A stretch of DNA of 64,000 bases from Streptococcus ovuberis (lineage in GTDB: Bacteria; Bacillota; Bacilli; Lactobacillales; Streptococcaceae). The position numbers and the translations under genes are program-made. This document shows positions 21,809 through 31,837 of the stretch, piece after piece. Position 1 is the first letter of the stretch, and every line of letters begins with the position of its first letter. The stretch lies in assembly GCF_012396585.1 (NCBI RefSeq), contig NZ_JAAXPR010000008.1, positions 1 to 64,000 of the forward strand, written 5' to 3'. Under the pieces are notes generated by a model. The model was not told the DNA's origin. It saw nothing but the letters and a program-made list of their open reading frames with translations, and made no database searches.

Positions 21809-22651
21809 TTAATTCTTCTTTTCAATGTCCTTCATAGCCTTACTTACTTCTAGGCTGATCTGACTAGGTAAAACCACATAGGCTTCCTGAGCCAACCGGT
21901 CTGCGATTGCTGAGTGTAAATGAGTCGCTACAGCAACCGTCTCAAACAGGTCATCCTGAAATTGGGCAACAAATCCTGCAATCATTCCAGCCAACGTATC
22001 TCCCATTCCACCTGTTGCTTGATGAGGCCCACCAACATCCAGTGTCAAGCTCTCTCTTCCTAGGCTATGAACGCTTGTCCGATGAGATTTCGCAACCAAA
22101 ATCGTTCTCGCTGGAAATTTCTGCAAAGCCTTCTGAGGCGCAGTTTCAGACTGTTGCTCAATGGTAACACCTGATAAACGTTCCCACTCTTTTTGGTGAG
22201 GCGTCAGTATTAGTGACTGACACTCAGGAAGCTGTTGAGAGGACTTCGCTAAAAGGTTGAGGCCTGACCCATCTACTAAGAGAATCTGATGAGAACCTAT
22301 GTAGGAAAGGACTTCTTTAAACAAGTGTTGAGCTAAAAGCTCTTCTCCCAAGCCTGGACCAATTAGAATAACATCTGCTAATTGCATCTGTTCCACTAAT
22401 AAGGCTCGATCCCTCACATCAAAGGCCATGGCTTCTGGAAGCCGAGCATGTAACGCTACGATATTTTCCTTATCTGTCGCGACCATCACTAGACCTGCCC
22501 CGCTATGGACACAAGCAAGGGTTGCCAAGATAATGGCACCTCCATAAGGATAGAGTCCACCAATCAAGAGGACGCGGCCAAAGGTTCCTTTATGACTATC
22601 TAAAGGACGGGGACGGATTACTTTTTCCAATAAACGTTGATCAATCGCCAT
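21809..22651 (-). CDS. nnrD: ADP-dependent NAD(P)H-hydrate dehydratase
   Basis: A 280-residue ribokinase-fold enzyme that repairs hydrated NADH/NADPH. The family marks are SHKGTFGRVLLIGG near the N-terminus, ILIGPGLG in the middle and the catalytic/anion-hole GGMGDTLAGMIAGF near residue 220. It lacks the epimerase domain found in fused versions. Its ATG overlaps the folD stop codon by one base, so the two are coupled. Confidence 0.92.
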   Translation of the reverse strand: MAIDQRLLEKVIRPRPLDSHKGTFGRVLLIGGLYPYGGAIILATLACVHSGAGLVMVATDKENIVALHARLPEAMAFDVRDRALLVEQMQLADVILIGPGLGEELLAQHLFKEVLSYIGSHQILLVDGSGLNLLAKSSQQLPECQSLILTPHQKEWERLSGVTIEQQSETAPQKALQKFPARTILVAKSHRTSVHSLGRESLTLDVGGPHQATGGMGDTLAGMIAGFVAQFQDDLFETVAVATHLHSAIADRLAQEAYVVLPSQISLEVSKAMKDIEKKN

Positions 22652-23499
22652 TAGCGGATGCTCCTGAGCGCAGCTTGGTAGGTCTGCTCCATTAGCATGG
22701 TAATCGTCATCGGTCCAACACCGCCCGGCACAGGGGTAATAAGACTCGCCACTTCTGAAACAGATTCAAAGTCCACATCGCCGCACAGTTTGCCATTGTC
22801 ATCTCGATTCATCCCAACATCAATAACAACTGCTCCTTCTTTGACGAAATCTCTGGTGACAAACTTAGCCTGGCCAATAGCTACTACTAAGATATCTGCC
22901 TGACGCGCCAAAGCTTTTAAATCCTGTGTCCGAGAATGCCCTATCGTCACTGTCGCATGGGCATCCATAAGCAACTGGGCCATAGGCTTGCCAACAATAT
23001 TAGAACGACCAATCACCAAGGCCCTCTTACCAACCAACTCAACCTCATAGGCCTTCAACAACTCCATAATCCCAGCTGGTGTTGAAGGAATCATAACCGG
23101 ATGACCGGACCAGAGTTTCCCCATGTTGGTCGGGTGAAAACCGTCGACATCCTTTTCTGGAGAAATAGCCAGTAGCACCTTTTCCTCATTGATATGCTTG
23201 GGCAAGGGGAGTTGGACCAAAATTCCATGCCAAGCCGGATCCTGATTATAAGCAGCAATCTTCCTTAGTAACTCCGCCTCAGTGACTGTCTCTGGCAAAC
23301 GCACCACTTGACTCTTGAAGCCAGCTGCTAAAGCTGAACGTTCTTTGTTACGGACATAGACTTGACTGGCAGAATCCTCTCCCACCAAAATCACAAGCAA
23401 ACCAGGCCTTACACCATGCTCTGCTTTTAATTGTGCTGTCTTTTGGGCTAAATCCGCCTGCATTTTTGTTGCTAAAGCTTTGCCATCCATTATTCTCAC
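22651..23499 (-). CDS. folD: Bifunctional methylenetetrahydrofolate dehydrogenase/cyclohydrolase FolD
   Basis: A 282-residue enzyme that interconverts 5,10-methylene- and 10-formyl-tetrahydrofolate with NADP. The catalytic YVRNKERSA segment carries the conserved Tyr/Lys pair, QLPLPKHI and [14 protein letters not shown] (nucleotide site) follow, and [10 protein letters not shown] is near the end. The start is taken as GTG at 23499, with GGAGG nine bases upstream. ATG at 23490 is 18 bases from that site, and a longer frame up to 23526 starts above it. Confidence 0.95.
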   Translation of the reverse strand: MRIMDGKALATKMQADLAQKTAQLKAEHGVRPGLLVILVGEDSASQVYVRNKERSALAAGFKSQVVRLPETVTEAELLRKIAAYNQDPAWHGILVQLPLPKHINEEKVLLAISPEKDVDGFHPTNMGKLWSGHPVMIPSTPAGIMELLKAYEVELVGKRALVIGRSNIVGKPMAQLLMDAHATVTIGHSRTQDLKALARQADILVVAIGQAKFVTRDFVKEGAVVIDVGMNRDDNGKLCGDVDFESVSEVASLITPVPGGVGPMTITMLMEQTYQAALRSIR

Positions 23500-23588
23500 G
23501 TCAATATACCTCCCACATTTTGACACATTATAACAAAAAAGTATCGTATTTTCTAGCGATACCCCATCAGAATAAGGAAAATAAGAAA

Positions 23589-23613
23589 AGCCTAGCCCAA
23601 TCAGCTAGCTCTT
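23589..23613 (-). terminator. Possible terminator of the amino-acid ABC operon
   Basis: Imperfect arms around 23589-23596 and 23604-23610 (CTAGC core) form a hairpin shortly after the ATPase stop, followed on the minus strand by TTTTC. Confidence 0.5.
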
Positions 23614-23618
23614 CTCAC

Positions 23619-24353
23619 TTATAAAACCTTCGAAAGAAAATCCTTCGTCCGTATTTCCTTAGTCTCTTCAAAAATCTGTTGAGGTGTTCCTTCTTCAACA
23701 ATCACCCCACCATCCATAAAGATAATCCGATCAGCAACTTCCCGAGCAAATCCCATTTCATGAGTCACAATAACCATGGTCATTCCTGATTTGGCGAGGT
23801 CTTGCATAACCGCTAACACCTCGCCAACCATCTCTGGGTCAAGGGCTGAGGTTGGCTCATCAAAGAGAAGAACATCTGGATCCATGGCTAGCCCCCGAGC
23901 AATCGCAATCCGTTGCTGTTGCCCACCAGATAAACTCTGAGGAAAAGCACGAGCCTTATCAGGTAAGCCAACCTTTTCCAAGAGATCATGTGCTTTGGCT
24001 TGTGCTTCTAACTTATCCATCCCCTTGGTTTTGATGGGGGATAAGGTAATGTTGTCCATGACAGACATGTTAGGGAAAAGGTTGAACTGTTGGAAAACCA
24101 TGCCCATCTTTTCCCTCATTTTAAAGAGATCATTAGACGGATCGGTGATATCTACACCTTCAAAAATGACCTGTCCCTGTGTCGCATCTTCCAGGAGGTT
24201 CATGGTCCTTAACAAGGTCGACTTACCTGATCCTGACGGACCGATAATCACCACCACTTCTCCTTGATCAATGGTTAAATCGATTCCCTTTAAAACCTCT
24301 TGCTTTCCAAAATATTTGTGCAGATTTTTTAGTTCAATAATGGCTGAAGTCAT
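23619..24353 (-). CDS. Polar amino-acid ABC transporter ATPase (GlnQ-type)
   Basis: A 244-residue ATPase of the polar amino-acid uptake family. Walker [10 protein letters not shown] (about 37-45), signature [17 protein letters not shown], Walker [21 protein letters not shown]. GlnQ, ArtP or TcyC-type specificity cannot be told apart from sequence alone. Its start overlaps the permease stop by four bases (ATGA). Confidence 0.93.
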   Translation of the reverse strand: MTSAIIELKNLHKYFGKQEVLKGIDLTIDQGEVVVIIGPSGSGKSTLLRTMNLLEDATQGQVIFEGVDITDPSNDLFKMREKMGMVFQQFNLFPNMSVMDNITLSPIKTKGMDKLEAQAKAHDLLEKVGLPDKARAFPQSLSGGQQQRIAIARGLAMDPDVLLFDEPTSALDPEMVGEVLAVMQDLAKSGMTMVIVTHEMGFAREVADRIIFMDGGVIVEEGTPQQIFEETKEIRTKDFLSKVL

Positions 24354-25081
24354 TCTTTTTTGGCTCCTTTGTTAAAGTGATTTTCTAAAGCTTTAATAAC
24401 CCAAGTCATCAGGCTGGTCATAAACAAATAATAGAGCGCTGCAAACAAGAGAGGACTAAGGGGCAGATAGGTCGTCACAGAGACCGTAGTCGCTCCATTC
24501 CAGAGTTCCATAACCCCAATAGTAGATAAGAGCGAACTATCTTTGATGATCGTAATAAACTCATTTCCCAAAGAAGGCAGAATATTTTTGATCGCCTGTG
24601 GCATAATGACATAGCGCATGGTTGGCCAAGGACGCATGCCTAAAGAATAAGCAGCTTCCATCTGACCAGGTGGTACTGCATTGAGACCTGCTCGGACTGT
24701 CTCGGATACATAAGCTCCGCTATTCATCGAGATAATGATGATCCCTGGGACAAGCCGGGACAAGTCCATACTGATACTGCCAAAGGGCACAATGGGAGCT
24801 GAAATTTTGATCAATATAAAGGAAATCATGATTTGGACTACCATGGGAGTCCCACGGAAAATCCAGATATAGGTATTGGCCAGAACAGCTAATGGATTCC
24901 ATTTAGCTAGTAATGGAATGCTCTTCAATCTAGCCAGAGGGTAAAAACGCGACCTCTGTGCAAAAGCCAGTAAGACACCCAGGATGGTTCCAAAGAACAC
25001 CACGCAGACCGAGACCATCAAAGTCACCAGAGCTCCATAATTAAAATAAGGCAAAAATTCAGGTAAAAACGAAAAATCCAT
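24350..25081 (-). CDS. Polar amino-acid ABC transporter permease (HisM/GlnP-type)
   Basis: A 243-residue permease with about five hydrophobic segments and the HEQ-family coupling motif [23 protein letters not shown]. Unlike many streptococcal members it has no fused binding domain, and no binding-protein gene lies beside it, so the lipoprotein partner must be elsewhere. It is the first gene of a two-gene operon with a promoter at 25108-25135. Confidence 0.92.
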   Translation of the reverse strand: MDFSFLPEFLPYFNYGALVTLMVSVCVVFFGTILGVLLAFAQRSRFYPLARLKSIPLLAKWNPLAVLANTYIWIFRGTPMVVQIMISFILIKISAPIVPFGSISMDLSRLVPGIIIISMNSGAYVSETVRAGLNAVPPGQMEAAYSLGMRPWPTMRYVIMPQAIKNILPSLGNEFITIIKDSSLLSTIGVMELWNGATTVSVTTYLPLSPLLFAALYYLFMTSLMTWVIKALENHFNKGAKKE

Positions 25082-25107
25082 AGCGATTCCTTTCTAAATA
25101 TAGAAAT

Positions 25108-25135
25108 ATTATACACTTTTTGAATAATAATTCAA
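25108..25135 (-). promoter_or_regulatory. Promoter of the amino-acid ABC operon
   Basis: The minus strand has TTGAAT (25130-25135), a 16-base spacer and TATAAT (25108-25113), followed by an AAAGGA site before the permease ATG. Confidence 0.75.
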
Positions 25136-25163
25136 GTGTTAAGTATTAGATTTTCCCAAACCT

Positions 25164-25194
25164 TAAAAAAAGAAAACACCTGAAATCTCAGATG
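25164..25194 (-). terminator. Terminator of the DUF1797 gene
   Basis: CATCTGA (25188-25194) pairs with TCAGGTG (25177-25183) with one G-U pair, and the minus strand continues into TTTTCTTTTTTT. Confidence 0.75.
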
Positions 25195-25219
25195 CCTCAT
25201 TTTCTTCGTTACTTTTTTA

Positions 25220-25450
25220 TTAATAGAGCAACTCGTAAATTTCCATAGCCACTAGGTCGATTGAATCGAAAGTAAACGTCTCATGAGCCGCTACATCACG
25301 CAACGTGAAGACAGAACCGTTCTCTTCATCATAGCTATAAGACACTTCAGCGACAACCACTCCTTCGCGCTCAAAATTACGTTTTAAGTTACCACCATCC
25401 TTAGCCATCAGCTCCAAACGGTTAATAATTCTCACCAAATGTGATTCCAT
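25220..25450 (-). CDS. DUF1797 (YkuJ-like) protein
   Basis: A 76-residue acidic cytoplasmic protein matching the DUF1797/YkuJ family in length and pattern (HLVRIINRLELMAKDGGNLKRNFEREG, then VAEVSYSYDEENGSVFTLRD). Function is unknown. It is monocistronic, with GAGGAG before the ATG and its own terminator. Confidence 0.85.
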   Translation of the reverse strand: MESHLVRIINRLELMAKDGGNLKRNFEREGVVVAEVSYSYDEENGSVFTLRDVAAHETFTFDSIDLVAMEIYELLY

Positions 25451-25645
25451 AGTTATTCTCCTCTTAAAAGTCTATACTCTATTTTACCATAATTTCAGCG
25501 ACTTGGGCTATAAAAAGAGGACTTTTTAAGAGGTTACAGGAAATTTTCTTTCAACTTCAGTAAATTTGCTTAATTAGTCCTCATCTAGATTGGAAGGATG
25601 AAAGGATCCTTTCATCTTCAAGACACTAACAAGCAATCTTTTCAG

Positions 25646-25673
25646 TTGCTTTCCTGTCTGGAAGTGATATAAT
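25646..25673 (+). promoter_or_regulatory. clpE promoter
   Basis: TTGCTT (25646-25651), 16 bases, TATAAT (25668-25673). It is followed directly by the CtsR operator. Confidence 0.75.
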
Positions 25674-25683
25674 AAAATTACCA

Positions 25684-25700
25684 TTTGACCTTCTTTGACC
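25684..25700 (+). promoter_or_regulatory. CtsR operator
   Basis: Read on the minus strand this is GGTCAAA-GAA-GGTCAAA, a perfect match to the CtsR heptad direct repeat. It covers the expected transcription start of clpE, so CtsR binding should block transcription until heat or protein stress. Confidence 0.92.
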
Positions 25701-25741
25701 TTTGGTCAGTCATTTGTGAATCTAGGAAAAGAGGTAGTTCT

Positions 25742-27946
25742 ATGCTTTGTCATAATTGTCAAATTAACGACGCCACCATCCATCTCTATAGCAATCTCAA
25801 TGGTCGCCAACACCAAGTAGACCTCTGTCAAAACTGTTACCAAATCATGAAAACAGACCCTCAAAATGCCTTATTCAAAGGCATTTCCAATCCACAAAAT
25901 AGCCAAAGAAGTCCCTTTGAGGATTTCTTTGATGAATTGAGTAACTTCCAGCAGAACCATCGCCGTCCGAGCAACAACACCCCTCCAACCCACCCTGGTC
26001 GATCAGGTGGAAATGGCCAGAATGGACAACCGCCTAAAAAAGGACTTTTAGATGAGTTCGGCATCAATGTCACTGATATTGCACGTAGAGGGGGGATTGA
26101 CCCTGTCATCGGTCGTGACGAGGAAATTACCCGCGTGATTGAGATTCTCAATCGTCGGACAAAAAACAATCCTGTCTTAATCGGAGAACCTGGCGTCGGT
26201 AAAACAGCTGTCGTTGAAGGCCTTGCTCAGAAGATTGTGGATGCTGATGTTCCTCACAAACTCCAGAATAAACAGGTTATCCGACTCGATGTGGTCAGTC
26301 TCGTCCAAGGGACTGGGATTCGTGGACAGTTTGAAGAGCGCATGCAAAAGCTCATGGAAGAAATCCGTGAACGTCAGGATGTTATCTTATTCATTGACGA
26401 AATCCATGAAATTGTAGGCGCTGGTGCTGCTGGTGATGGGAACATGGATGCCGGTAATATCCTTAAACCGGCTCTCGCTAGAGGCGAATTGCAGTTGGTT
26501 GGGGCAACTACGCTCAATGAATACCGCATTATCGAAAAAGATGCTGCTCTGGAACGACGGATGCAACCTGTTCGTGTAGACGAGCCAAGTGTTGAAGAGA
26601 CAGTTATCATCTTAAAAGGGATTCAAAAACGCTACGAAGATTATCACCATGTACGCTATACTGATGAAGCAATCGAGTCAGCCGCCCATCTCTCCAACCG
26701 CTATATCCAAGACCGCTTCTTGCCTGACAAGGCCATTGATCTGCTTGATGAAGCTGGCTCTAAAATGAACCTAACCCTGAACTTCGTGGATCCTAAAGAG
26801 ATTGACCAACGCCTCATCGAAGCCGAAAACCTTAAGGCCCAGGCCACTCGTGATGAAGACTACGAAAAAGCAGCTTATTTCCGCGATCAAATTGCTAAAT
26901 ACAAGGAAATGCAACAGACCAGTCTCGATGATCAAGATACCCCAATCATCACTGAGAAAGAAATCGAGAGCATCGTTGAGCGTAAGACGAATATTCCAGT
27001 TGGCGACCTCAAAGAAAAAGAACAAAGCCAATTGATCCACCTTGCCAGTGATCTCAAAGCCAATGTCATCGGCCAGGATGATGCTGTAGATAAAATTGCC
27101 AAAGCTATCCGTCGAAATCGAGTAGGCCTTGGAGCCCCTAATCGTCCGATTGGTTCTTTCCTATTTGTCGGACCAACTGGGGTCGGAAAGACTGAATTGT
27201 CTAAGCAATTAGCTATCGAGCTCTTCGGTTCGGCTGATGCCATGATTCGCTTTGACATGTCAGAATATATGGAAAAACACAGCACTGCTAAACTGGTCGG
27301 AGCTCCTCCAGGCTATGTCGGCTACGAAGAGGCTGGCCAGCTAACGGAAAAAGTCCGCCGAAATCCGTATTCTCTCATCCTCCTAGACGAAGTAGAAAAA
27401 GCTCACCCAGATGTTATGCACATGTTCCTCCAAGTCTTGGACGACGGGCGTCTAACAGATGGTCAAGGTCGAACAGTCAGCTTTAAAGATACGATCATTA
27501 TCATGACCTCTAACGCAGGCACCGGCAAAGTAGAGGCCTCCGTCGGTTTTGGTGCAGCCAGAGAAAACCGTACCAACTCTGTCTTGTCTCACTTGGGCGA
27601 CTTCTTCAGTCCAGAATTTATGAACCGTTTTGATGGAATCATTGAATTCCAAGCCCTCAGCAAAGAAAATCTGCTCAAAATCGTTGATCTGATGCTAGAT
27701 GGTGTCAGCGAGCGCCTAAGTATAAACGGTATCCGTCTCCATGTCACTGACAAGGTTAAAGAAAAATTGGTTGACTTAGGCTACGATCCTAAGATGGGAG
27801 CAAGACCTCTGCGTCGAACGATCCAGGACCATATCGAAGATGCTATCACTGATTTTTACTTAGAAAATCCTACCGAAAAAGACTTAAGGGCTGTGATGAC
27901 TTCTAACGGTCAAATTACGATTAAGGCCCAGAAGGCTGAGAAATAA
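25742..27946 (+). CDS. clpE: ATP-dependent Clp protease ATP-binding subunit ClpE
   Basis: A 734-residue HSP100 unfoldase that feeds proteins to ClpP. The N-terminal zinc finger has Cys pairs at residues 3/6 and 29/32 (CHNC, CQNC). AAA1 has GEPGVGKT, a UVR motif ([19 protein letters not shown]) lies in the linker, and AAA2 has GPTGVGKTE followed by the ClpB/C-type C-terminus. The start at 25742 is supported by AGAGG seven bases upstream; the frame opens 19 codons earlier without one. A CtsR operator overlaps the start of transcription. Confidence 0.96.
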   Translation: MLCHNCQINDATIHLYSNLNGRQHQVDLCQNCYQIMKTDPQNALFKGISNPQNSQRSPFEDFFDELSNFQQNHRRPSNNTPPTHPGRSGGNGQNGQPPKKGLLDEFGINVTDIARRGGIDPVIGRDEEITRVIEILNRRTKNNPVLIGEPGVGKTAVVEGLAQKIVDADVPHKLQNKQVIRLDVVSLVQGTGIRGQFEERMQKLMEEIRERQDVILFIDEIHEIVGAGAAGDGNMDAGNILKPALARGELQLVGATTLNEYRIIEKDAALERRMQPVRVDEPSVEETVIILKGIQKRYEDYHHVRYTDEAIESAAHLSNRYIQDRFLPDKAIDLLDEAGSKMNLTLNFVDPKEIDQRLIEAENLKAQATRDEDYEKAAYFRDQIAKYKEMQQTSLDDQDTPIITEKEIESIVERKTNIPVGDLKEKEQSQLIHLASDLKANVIGQDDAVDKIAKAIRRNRVGLGAPNRPIGSFLFVGPTGVGKTELSKQLAIELFGSADAMIRFDMSEYMEKHSTAKLVGAPPGYVGYEEAGQLTEKVRRNPYSLILLDEVEKAHPDVMHMFLQVLDDGRLTDGQGRTVSFKDTIIIMTSNAGTGKVEASVGFGAARENRTNSVLSHLGDFFSPEFMNRFDGIIEFQALSKENLLKIVDLMLDGVSERLSINGIRLHVTDKVKEKLVDLGYDPKMGARPLRRTIQDHIEDAITDFYLENPTEKDLRAVMTSNGQITIKAQKAEK

Positions 27947-27949
27947 ACC

Positions 27950-27981
27950 AAATCCTCCTCATATCTGTTTGGGGAGGATTT
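27950..27981 (+). terminator. clpE terminator
   Basis: AAATCCTCC (27950-27958) pairs with GGAGGATTT (27973-27981), followed by a T-rich run, immediately after the stop codon. Confidence 0.85.
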
Positions 27982-28104
27982 TAGTGTTTTTTAGGCCTGG
28001 TACTCATGAACTTGTCACCTGCCTTCAATAAGGTGAGCTGTCAATAGGCCGTCTTAACTTTTTATGGTTTTTTTGAGTCCACAATATTCTAAAAATATAT
28101 TTTT

Positions 28105-28113
28105 TGGTATAAT
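28105..28113 (+). promoter_or_regulatory. Extended -10 promoter of the Nudix gene
   Basis: TGGTATAAT ends at 28113, 18 bases before the ATG and followed by AAGGAG. No clear -35 is present, as is common for extended -10 promoters. Confidence 0.65.
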
Positions 28114-28131
28114 GGTAAAAAGGAGAACGCT

Positions 28132-28581
28132 ATGCAACATCCCGTATTCGGTCAAAAAATCACTGGCGCTGACTATCAATCTCGCTATGGTGTCTATGCC
28201 ATCATTCCAGATGCAACAGAAACAGAACTTGTCTTGATTCAAGCGCCCAATGGGGCTTGGTTTCTGCCAGGTGGAGAAATTGAAACAGATGAAAACCATC
28301 ATGAAGCCTTATCCAGAGAGTTACTGGAAGAACTAGGGGCAACTGCCTCTATCGGCGCATTTCTTGGTCAAGCAGATGAATACTTCTACTCTCGTCATCG
28401 TGATACGCATTTTTACCACCCTGCCTATCTTTACGTTGTTTCTGATTTTAAAGAGGTCCAACAGCCCTTAGAAGATTTCAATCGAATCGGCTGGTTTCCG
28501 ATTGCAGAAGCGAAAACCAAGTTGAAGCGTGACAGCCACCGCTGGGGAATTGACCGATGGTTGGAACAAAAGGACAATTGA
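28132..28581 (+). CDS. Nudix hydrolase
   Basis: A 149-residue Nudix hydrolase. The Nudix box is complete: G-x5-E-x7-RELLEELG beginning at GGEIETDE near residue 45. Substrate (oxidised nucleotide, sugar nucleotide or other diphosphate) cannot be told from sequence. It forms a small group with the DUF1827 gene 28 bases downstream, after clpE. Confidence 0.88.
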   Translation: MQHPVFGQKITGADYQSRYGVYAIIPDATETELVLIQAPNGAWFLPGGEIETDENHHEALSRELLEELGATASIGAFLGQADEYFYSRHRDTHFYHPAYLYVVSDFKEVQQPLEDFNRIGWFPIAEAKTKLKRDSHRWGIDRWLEQKDN

Positions 28582-28609
28582 CTTTTCTCTCATTTTAAAG
28601 GAGTTTTCT

Positions 28610-28912
28610 ATGAAACTAATCAATACTACCAACAGTCACGCTGAGTTGGTCACCAAACAGTTGGAAAATACCGATGCAACGTTGGTTGAAACATACTCAG
28701 CAGGCAATACAGATGTGATTTTTACCCAAGCTCCTACTCACTATGAGCTGTTGATTACCAACAAGCACCGCGCCATTCGTCAGGATGAGGTAGAAAAAAT
28801 CCGCGCCTTTTTCCTTAAGCGCAAGATTGATACAGACAGGATTGATCAATCCAAAATTCAAACCCTCGTCTGCCCTACTCTGATCGAAATGTCCATTCCA
28901 ATTATCCGTTAA
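28610..28912 (+). CDS. DUF1827 family protein
   Basis: A 100-residue protein of the lactic-acid-bacterial DUF1827 family (MKLINTTNSHAELVTKQLENT start, ending LVCPTLIEMSIPIIR). Function is unknown; it is usually found near clpE and a Nudix gene, as here. The start at 28610 follows AAGGAG by six bases; a longer frame overlapping the Nudix gene has no such site. Confidence 0.82.
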   Translation: MKLINTTNSHAELVTKQLENTDATLVETYSAGNTDVIFTQAPTHYELLITNKHRAIRQDEVEKIRAFFLKRKIDTDRIDQSKIQTLVCPTLIEMSIPIIR

Positions 28913-28925
28913 TAGCAAGGATCTT

Positions 28926-29122
28926 AAAAGAGGCTGGGCAAAAACTAACTTCAAAATAAAACCACACAGTGATTTCTATCTTGAAAATAAGGCTCTTTGT
29001 CAACCCACTACAGTTGACAAAGAGCTTTATCATTATAAACCGTAACATGGAAAACGAGCATCTCCAACTGCGGAAATGCTCGTTTTTTCGATTCTGAAAC
29101 TAGTTTTTGCCCAGCCTCTTTT
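28926..29122. mobile_element. MITE-like palindromic intergenic element
   Basis: A 197-bp element with perfect 22-bp terminal inverted repeats (28926-28947 and 29101-29122, beginning AAAAGAGGCTGGGC). It encloses a perfect 13-bp hairpin (28992-29004 with 29013-29025) and a perfect 10-bp hairpin (29051-29060 with 29077-29086). There is no coding capacity. The middle hairpin core recurs at 99-120. It looks like a non-autonomous repeat of the small palindromic type found between streptococcal genes. Confidence 0.78.
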
Positions 29123-29287
29123 GAGAACAGTCAGTTTGAAATTGTTTCGTAAAATAGCCAAGCAAGAATAAGAGACTGTTGCTTATTGACCTCGTTGCCA
29201 GCAGTTGTGGGCTACTCTAGTTGTACAGACTGCAACAGTGCCTATGACTGAAGAACAGCTGTTTGGGTAATCCTTTCCTTGCCGTTA

Positions 29288-29908
29288 TTAAAGTGTCTGC
29301 AAGAACATCTTGAGGCGCTCGACCAACTGTTCTGGCTGGTCTTTGTTGACCTCGTGACCTGCTTCAGCTATCACCGCAATCTCTGCTTTTGGCATCAAGT
29401 TCTTCAGTTGCTTGGCTGTTCTAAGGTTAATCTTATCGCGCTCCCCACAGAGCAAGAGGACTGGCAAGGTCATTGTTTGTAGAAAACCTGTCATATCCAG
29501 CTGAGCCAAGTCTCGATAAAAAGCCAGCAAATTATCCTTATCCAATCCTTGTTTTTCCAAAAGAGATGGTGGCAAGAGCTTAAGCAAGCCAACCTGCCCC
29601 TTATAAGCCCAATTCTTGGTGAATTGATACTGACCAGCAATGCTGACGACTGCTCGGAGCTGCGGATCTGGGTCTTGCAATAAGGACAGTGCTAACATAC
29701 CGCCCAAAGACAGGCCAATCACAACAACGTCTTCCTCGCTCTCACGAACCGCCTGTCTGACCTGCTCTTGTAGGCTAGAAAAATGAGGTAATCTCCCATG
29801 ATGAAATAAATTTAGGCTGACACAGTGATAACCCTTTAGCCCTGTTATCACCTGCTCCCAAGCTCGGCTATCTTGCCCCACACCGTGTAGAAAAATCAGT
29901 TTCATCAC
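29288..29908 (-). CDS. Alpha/beta hydrolase
   Basis: A 206-residue alpha/beta-hydrolase-fold protein. FLHGVGQDSRAWEQV gives the oxyanion region, the nucleophile elbow is GLSLGG (near residue 80), the acid Asp is in LLCGERDKIN and the catalytic His in EAGHEVNKDQPEQL. It is probably a small esterase or lipase; substrate unknown. It begins 13 bases after the acetyltransferase gene and is likely co-transcribed. Confidence 0.85.
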   Translation of the reverse strand: MMKLIFLHGVGQDSRAWEQVITGLKGYHCVSLNLFHHGRLPHFSSLQEQVRQAVRESEEDVVVIGLSLGGMLALSLLQDPDPQLRAVVSIAGQYQFTKNWAYKGQVGLLKLLPPSLLEKQGLDKDNLLAFYRDLAQLDMTGFLQTMTLPVLLLCGERDKINLRTAKQLKNLMPKAEIAVIAEAGHEVNKDQPEQLVERLKMFLQTL

Positions 29909-29921
29909 TCAATCCCCTCTC

Positions 29922-30785
29922 TTAATCCTTGCTGGAGAGATAAATCACTTCTGTCTGAGTGACAAAGCCCAGTTGTTCATAGAGTTTTTTAGCACCGTCA
30001 TTGTCCATATCCACGGCAATCTGTAGCTCGGTATCACCTGCATGGTAACGGTCGTTGATGATGGTTTTCACCAGCTGACTGCCGATGCCCTGACCGCGAT
30101 AGGCAAGATCAACAGCAAGACCGTAAAGGTAAGTCAGGCTAGAACTGATGTCCACCGTACAAGTGCCAATCACTTGATCAGCTAGGCGGGCAACATACAA
30201 GAGACTGTTCTGATCTGCCAAGGCTTCTGACACATAGGTCAGACTGAGCTCTAGCGGCGTCTCAAACACGCGCGCTTTCAGCTCAGCAATGTCCTTCACC
30301 TCCTCTGGTCTAGCCAGCGAGAGAGACACCTCAAGGGGCAGCTCTGCCATGTCCATAGGCAAGCACGGCCGTCCCAAAAAGTACTCACTATCGTCATCAA
30401 TGACCACTCCCCAAGCTGACAGGAGACCTGGATTTGCCTCGATAAAGGCACGCTCCGCAATAAAGGAAACCTCTGTCACACCATAGGAAGCTGTTTCCGT
30501 TAAAAACTTCTGATAAAGTTCCCGGGCAATGCCTTTCCTGCGGTGCTCTGGCGCAACAAAGAGCGACAGGTCCACTTCAGGTGTATCGGCATAGACCGCC
30601 AGCAAACCAATTAAGTCATCCCCCTCGTAAGCCAAGAAAAAGGCCGGCATGTCAGGGTTAACATTAAGCTGATTGGATAAGTAGGGCTCTTTATAAGTCT
30701 TATCATGAGCCATGCAGTGGGCTAGAAAAGCTTTTACCCGTTTGCCTTGTTCAATAGATAAGCAATTCGTACTGATAATATCCAT
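29922..30785 (-). CDS. Tandem GNAT-domain acetyltransferase
   Basis: A 287-residue protein with two GNAT domains. The first has LFVAPEHRRKGIARELYQKF and the second LAVDLAYRGQGIGSQLV, both keeping the acetyl-CoA loop (Q/R-x-x-G-x-G/A type). The second domain ends with the usual GAKKLYEQLGF. The start at 30785 follows GGAGG by eight bases; the frame extends upstream into the trhO terminator without a start. Substrate unknown. Confidence 0.82.
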   Translation of the reverse strand: MDIISTNCLSIEQGKRVKAFLAHCMAHDKTYKEPYLSNQLNVNPDMPAFFLAYEGDDLIGLLAVYADTPEVDLSLFVAPEHRRKGIARELYQKFLTETASYGVTEVSFIAERAFIEANPGLLSAWGVVIDDDSEYFLGRPCLPMDMAELPLEVSLSLARPEEVKDIAELKARVFETPLELSLTYVSEALADQNSLLYVARLADQVIGTCTVDISSSLTYLYGLAVDLAYRGQGIGSQLVKTIINDRYHAGDTELQIAVDMDNDGAKKLYEQLGFVTQTEVIYLSSKD

Positions 30786-30820
30786 AGAAGTACCTCCATG
30801 AGGTCTATTATACCAAAAAA

Positions 30821-30838
30821 ACCAGCCAAGAGGCTGGT
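30821..30838 (-). terminator. trhO terminator
   Basis: ACCAGCC/GGCTGGT stem with loop TCTT read on the minus strand, followed by seven T that run into TATAAT, likely the -10 box of the acetyltransferase gene. Confidence 0.85.
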
Positions 30839-30850
30839 CATCATCGCTGA

Positions 30851-31837
30851 TTAAGCTGGAGCAACAACAGGTAGTGTTTCTCCGATTTCCGCTAATCTTG
30901 CTGCCCATTCTTCATGGGTCAATCCATGCTCTTCCACGTAGCGGTTGCGGGCATGAGCACGGCATTCTGCTGAACAGCCACGAACATATTTGTGTTCGTT
31001 CTCTTCAGACGTCAACATGTGACGGTTACAGAATGGGTTGGCACAATTAACATAACGTTCACACGGTGTGCCGTCAAACCAGTCCTTTCCAATGATTTTT
31101 GGATCAACATGGTTAATGTCTACGGCAATGCGCTCGTCAAAGACATACATCTTGCCATCCCACAGCTCGCCTTGTACCTCTGGATCTTTCCCATAAGTGG
31201 CGATACCACCGTGTAGCTGACCGACATCCTTGTAGCCTTCACGCACCATCCAGCCTGAGAATTTCTCACAGCGGACACCACCGGTACAGTAGACCACGAC
31301 ACGCTTGTCCATGAATTTTTCCTTGTTGTCCCGCACCCACTGTGGCAACTCGCGGAAGTTGCGGATGTCTGGGCGAATGGCGCCACGGAAGTGACCGAGG
31401 TCATACTCGTAGTCATTACGGGTATCGAGCACAACGGTGTTTTCATCCAAAAGAGCTTCTTTGAACTCTTTCGGTGTCAGGTAAGCCCCTGTCGTTTCAA
31501 GTGGGTTGATATCCGCGTCAAAATCATTGTCCTCCAGCCCCAAGTGAACAATTTCCTTGCGGTAGCGAACAAACATCTTCTTAAAGGCTTGCTCCTCTTC
31601 GAGGTCAATCTTGAACCAGAGGTCAGCAAAACGCTCATCGCTGTGCACCCAGTCCATGTATTTCTGAGTGGTTTCAAAATCTCCAGAAACCGTACCGTTG
31701 ATGCCCTCTTCCGAAATCAAAATCCGCCCCTTGAGACCGATTGATTTACAAAAGTCCAAATGAGTCTGCACGTATTCTTTGGCATTCTCGATATGGACGT
31801 ATTTATAGTAGAGTAATACTCTGATGTCCTTTGACAT
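30851..31837 (-). CDS. trhO: tRNA uridine-34 hydroxylase TrhO (rhodanese-like)
   Basis: A 328-residue rhodanese-superfamily protein, TrhO (YceA) type, which uses oxygen to make 5-hydroxyuridine at wobble position 34 of tRNA. The N-terminal acylphosphatase-like domain carries [16 protein letters not shown]. The rhodanese domain has active Cys184 and Cys190 in [11 protein letters not shown], and a C-terminal cysteine-rich segment (CANPFCNRH...CSAECRAH) follows. Length is normal. AAGGAG precedes the ATG. Confidence 0.92.
   Translation of the reverse strand: MSKDIRVLLYYKYVHIENAKEYVQTHLDFCKSIGLKGRILISEEGINGTVSGDFETTQKYMDWVHSDERFADLWFKIDLEEEQAFKKMFVRYRKEIVHLGLEDNDFDADINPLETTGAYLTPKEFKEALLDENTVVLDTRNDYEYDLGHFRGAIRPDIRNFRELPQWVRDNKEKFMDKRVVVYCTGGVRCEKFSGWMVREGYKDVGQLHGGIATYGKDPEVQGELWDGKMYVFDERIAVDINHVDPKIIGKDWFDGTPCERYVNCANPFCNRHMLTSEENEHKYVRGCSAECRAHARNRYVEEHGLTHEEWAARLAEIGETLPVVAPA

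Noticed and set aside
28926..29122. A CRISPR array or insertion sequence at the repeat-rich stretch
   Set aside because: There are no regularly spaced direct repeats and no transposase; the structure is three nested inverted repeats.
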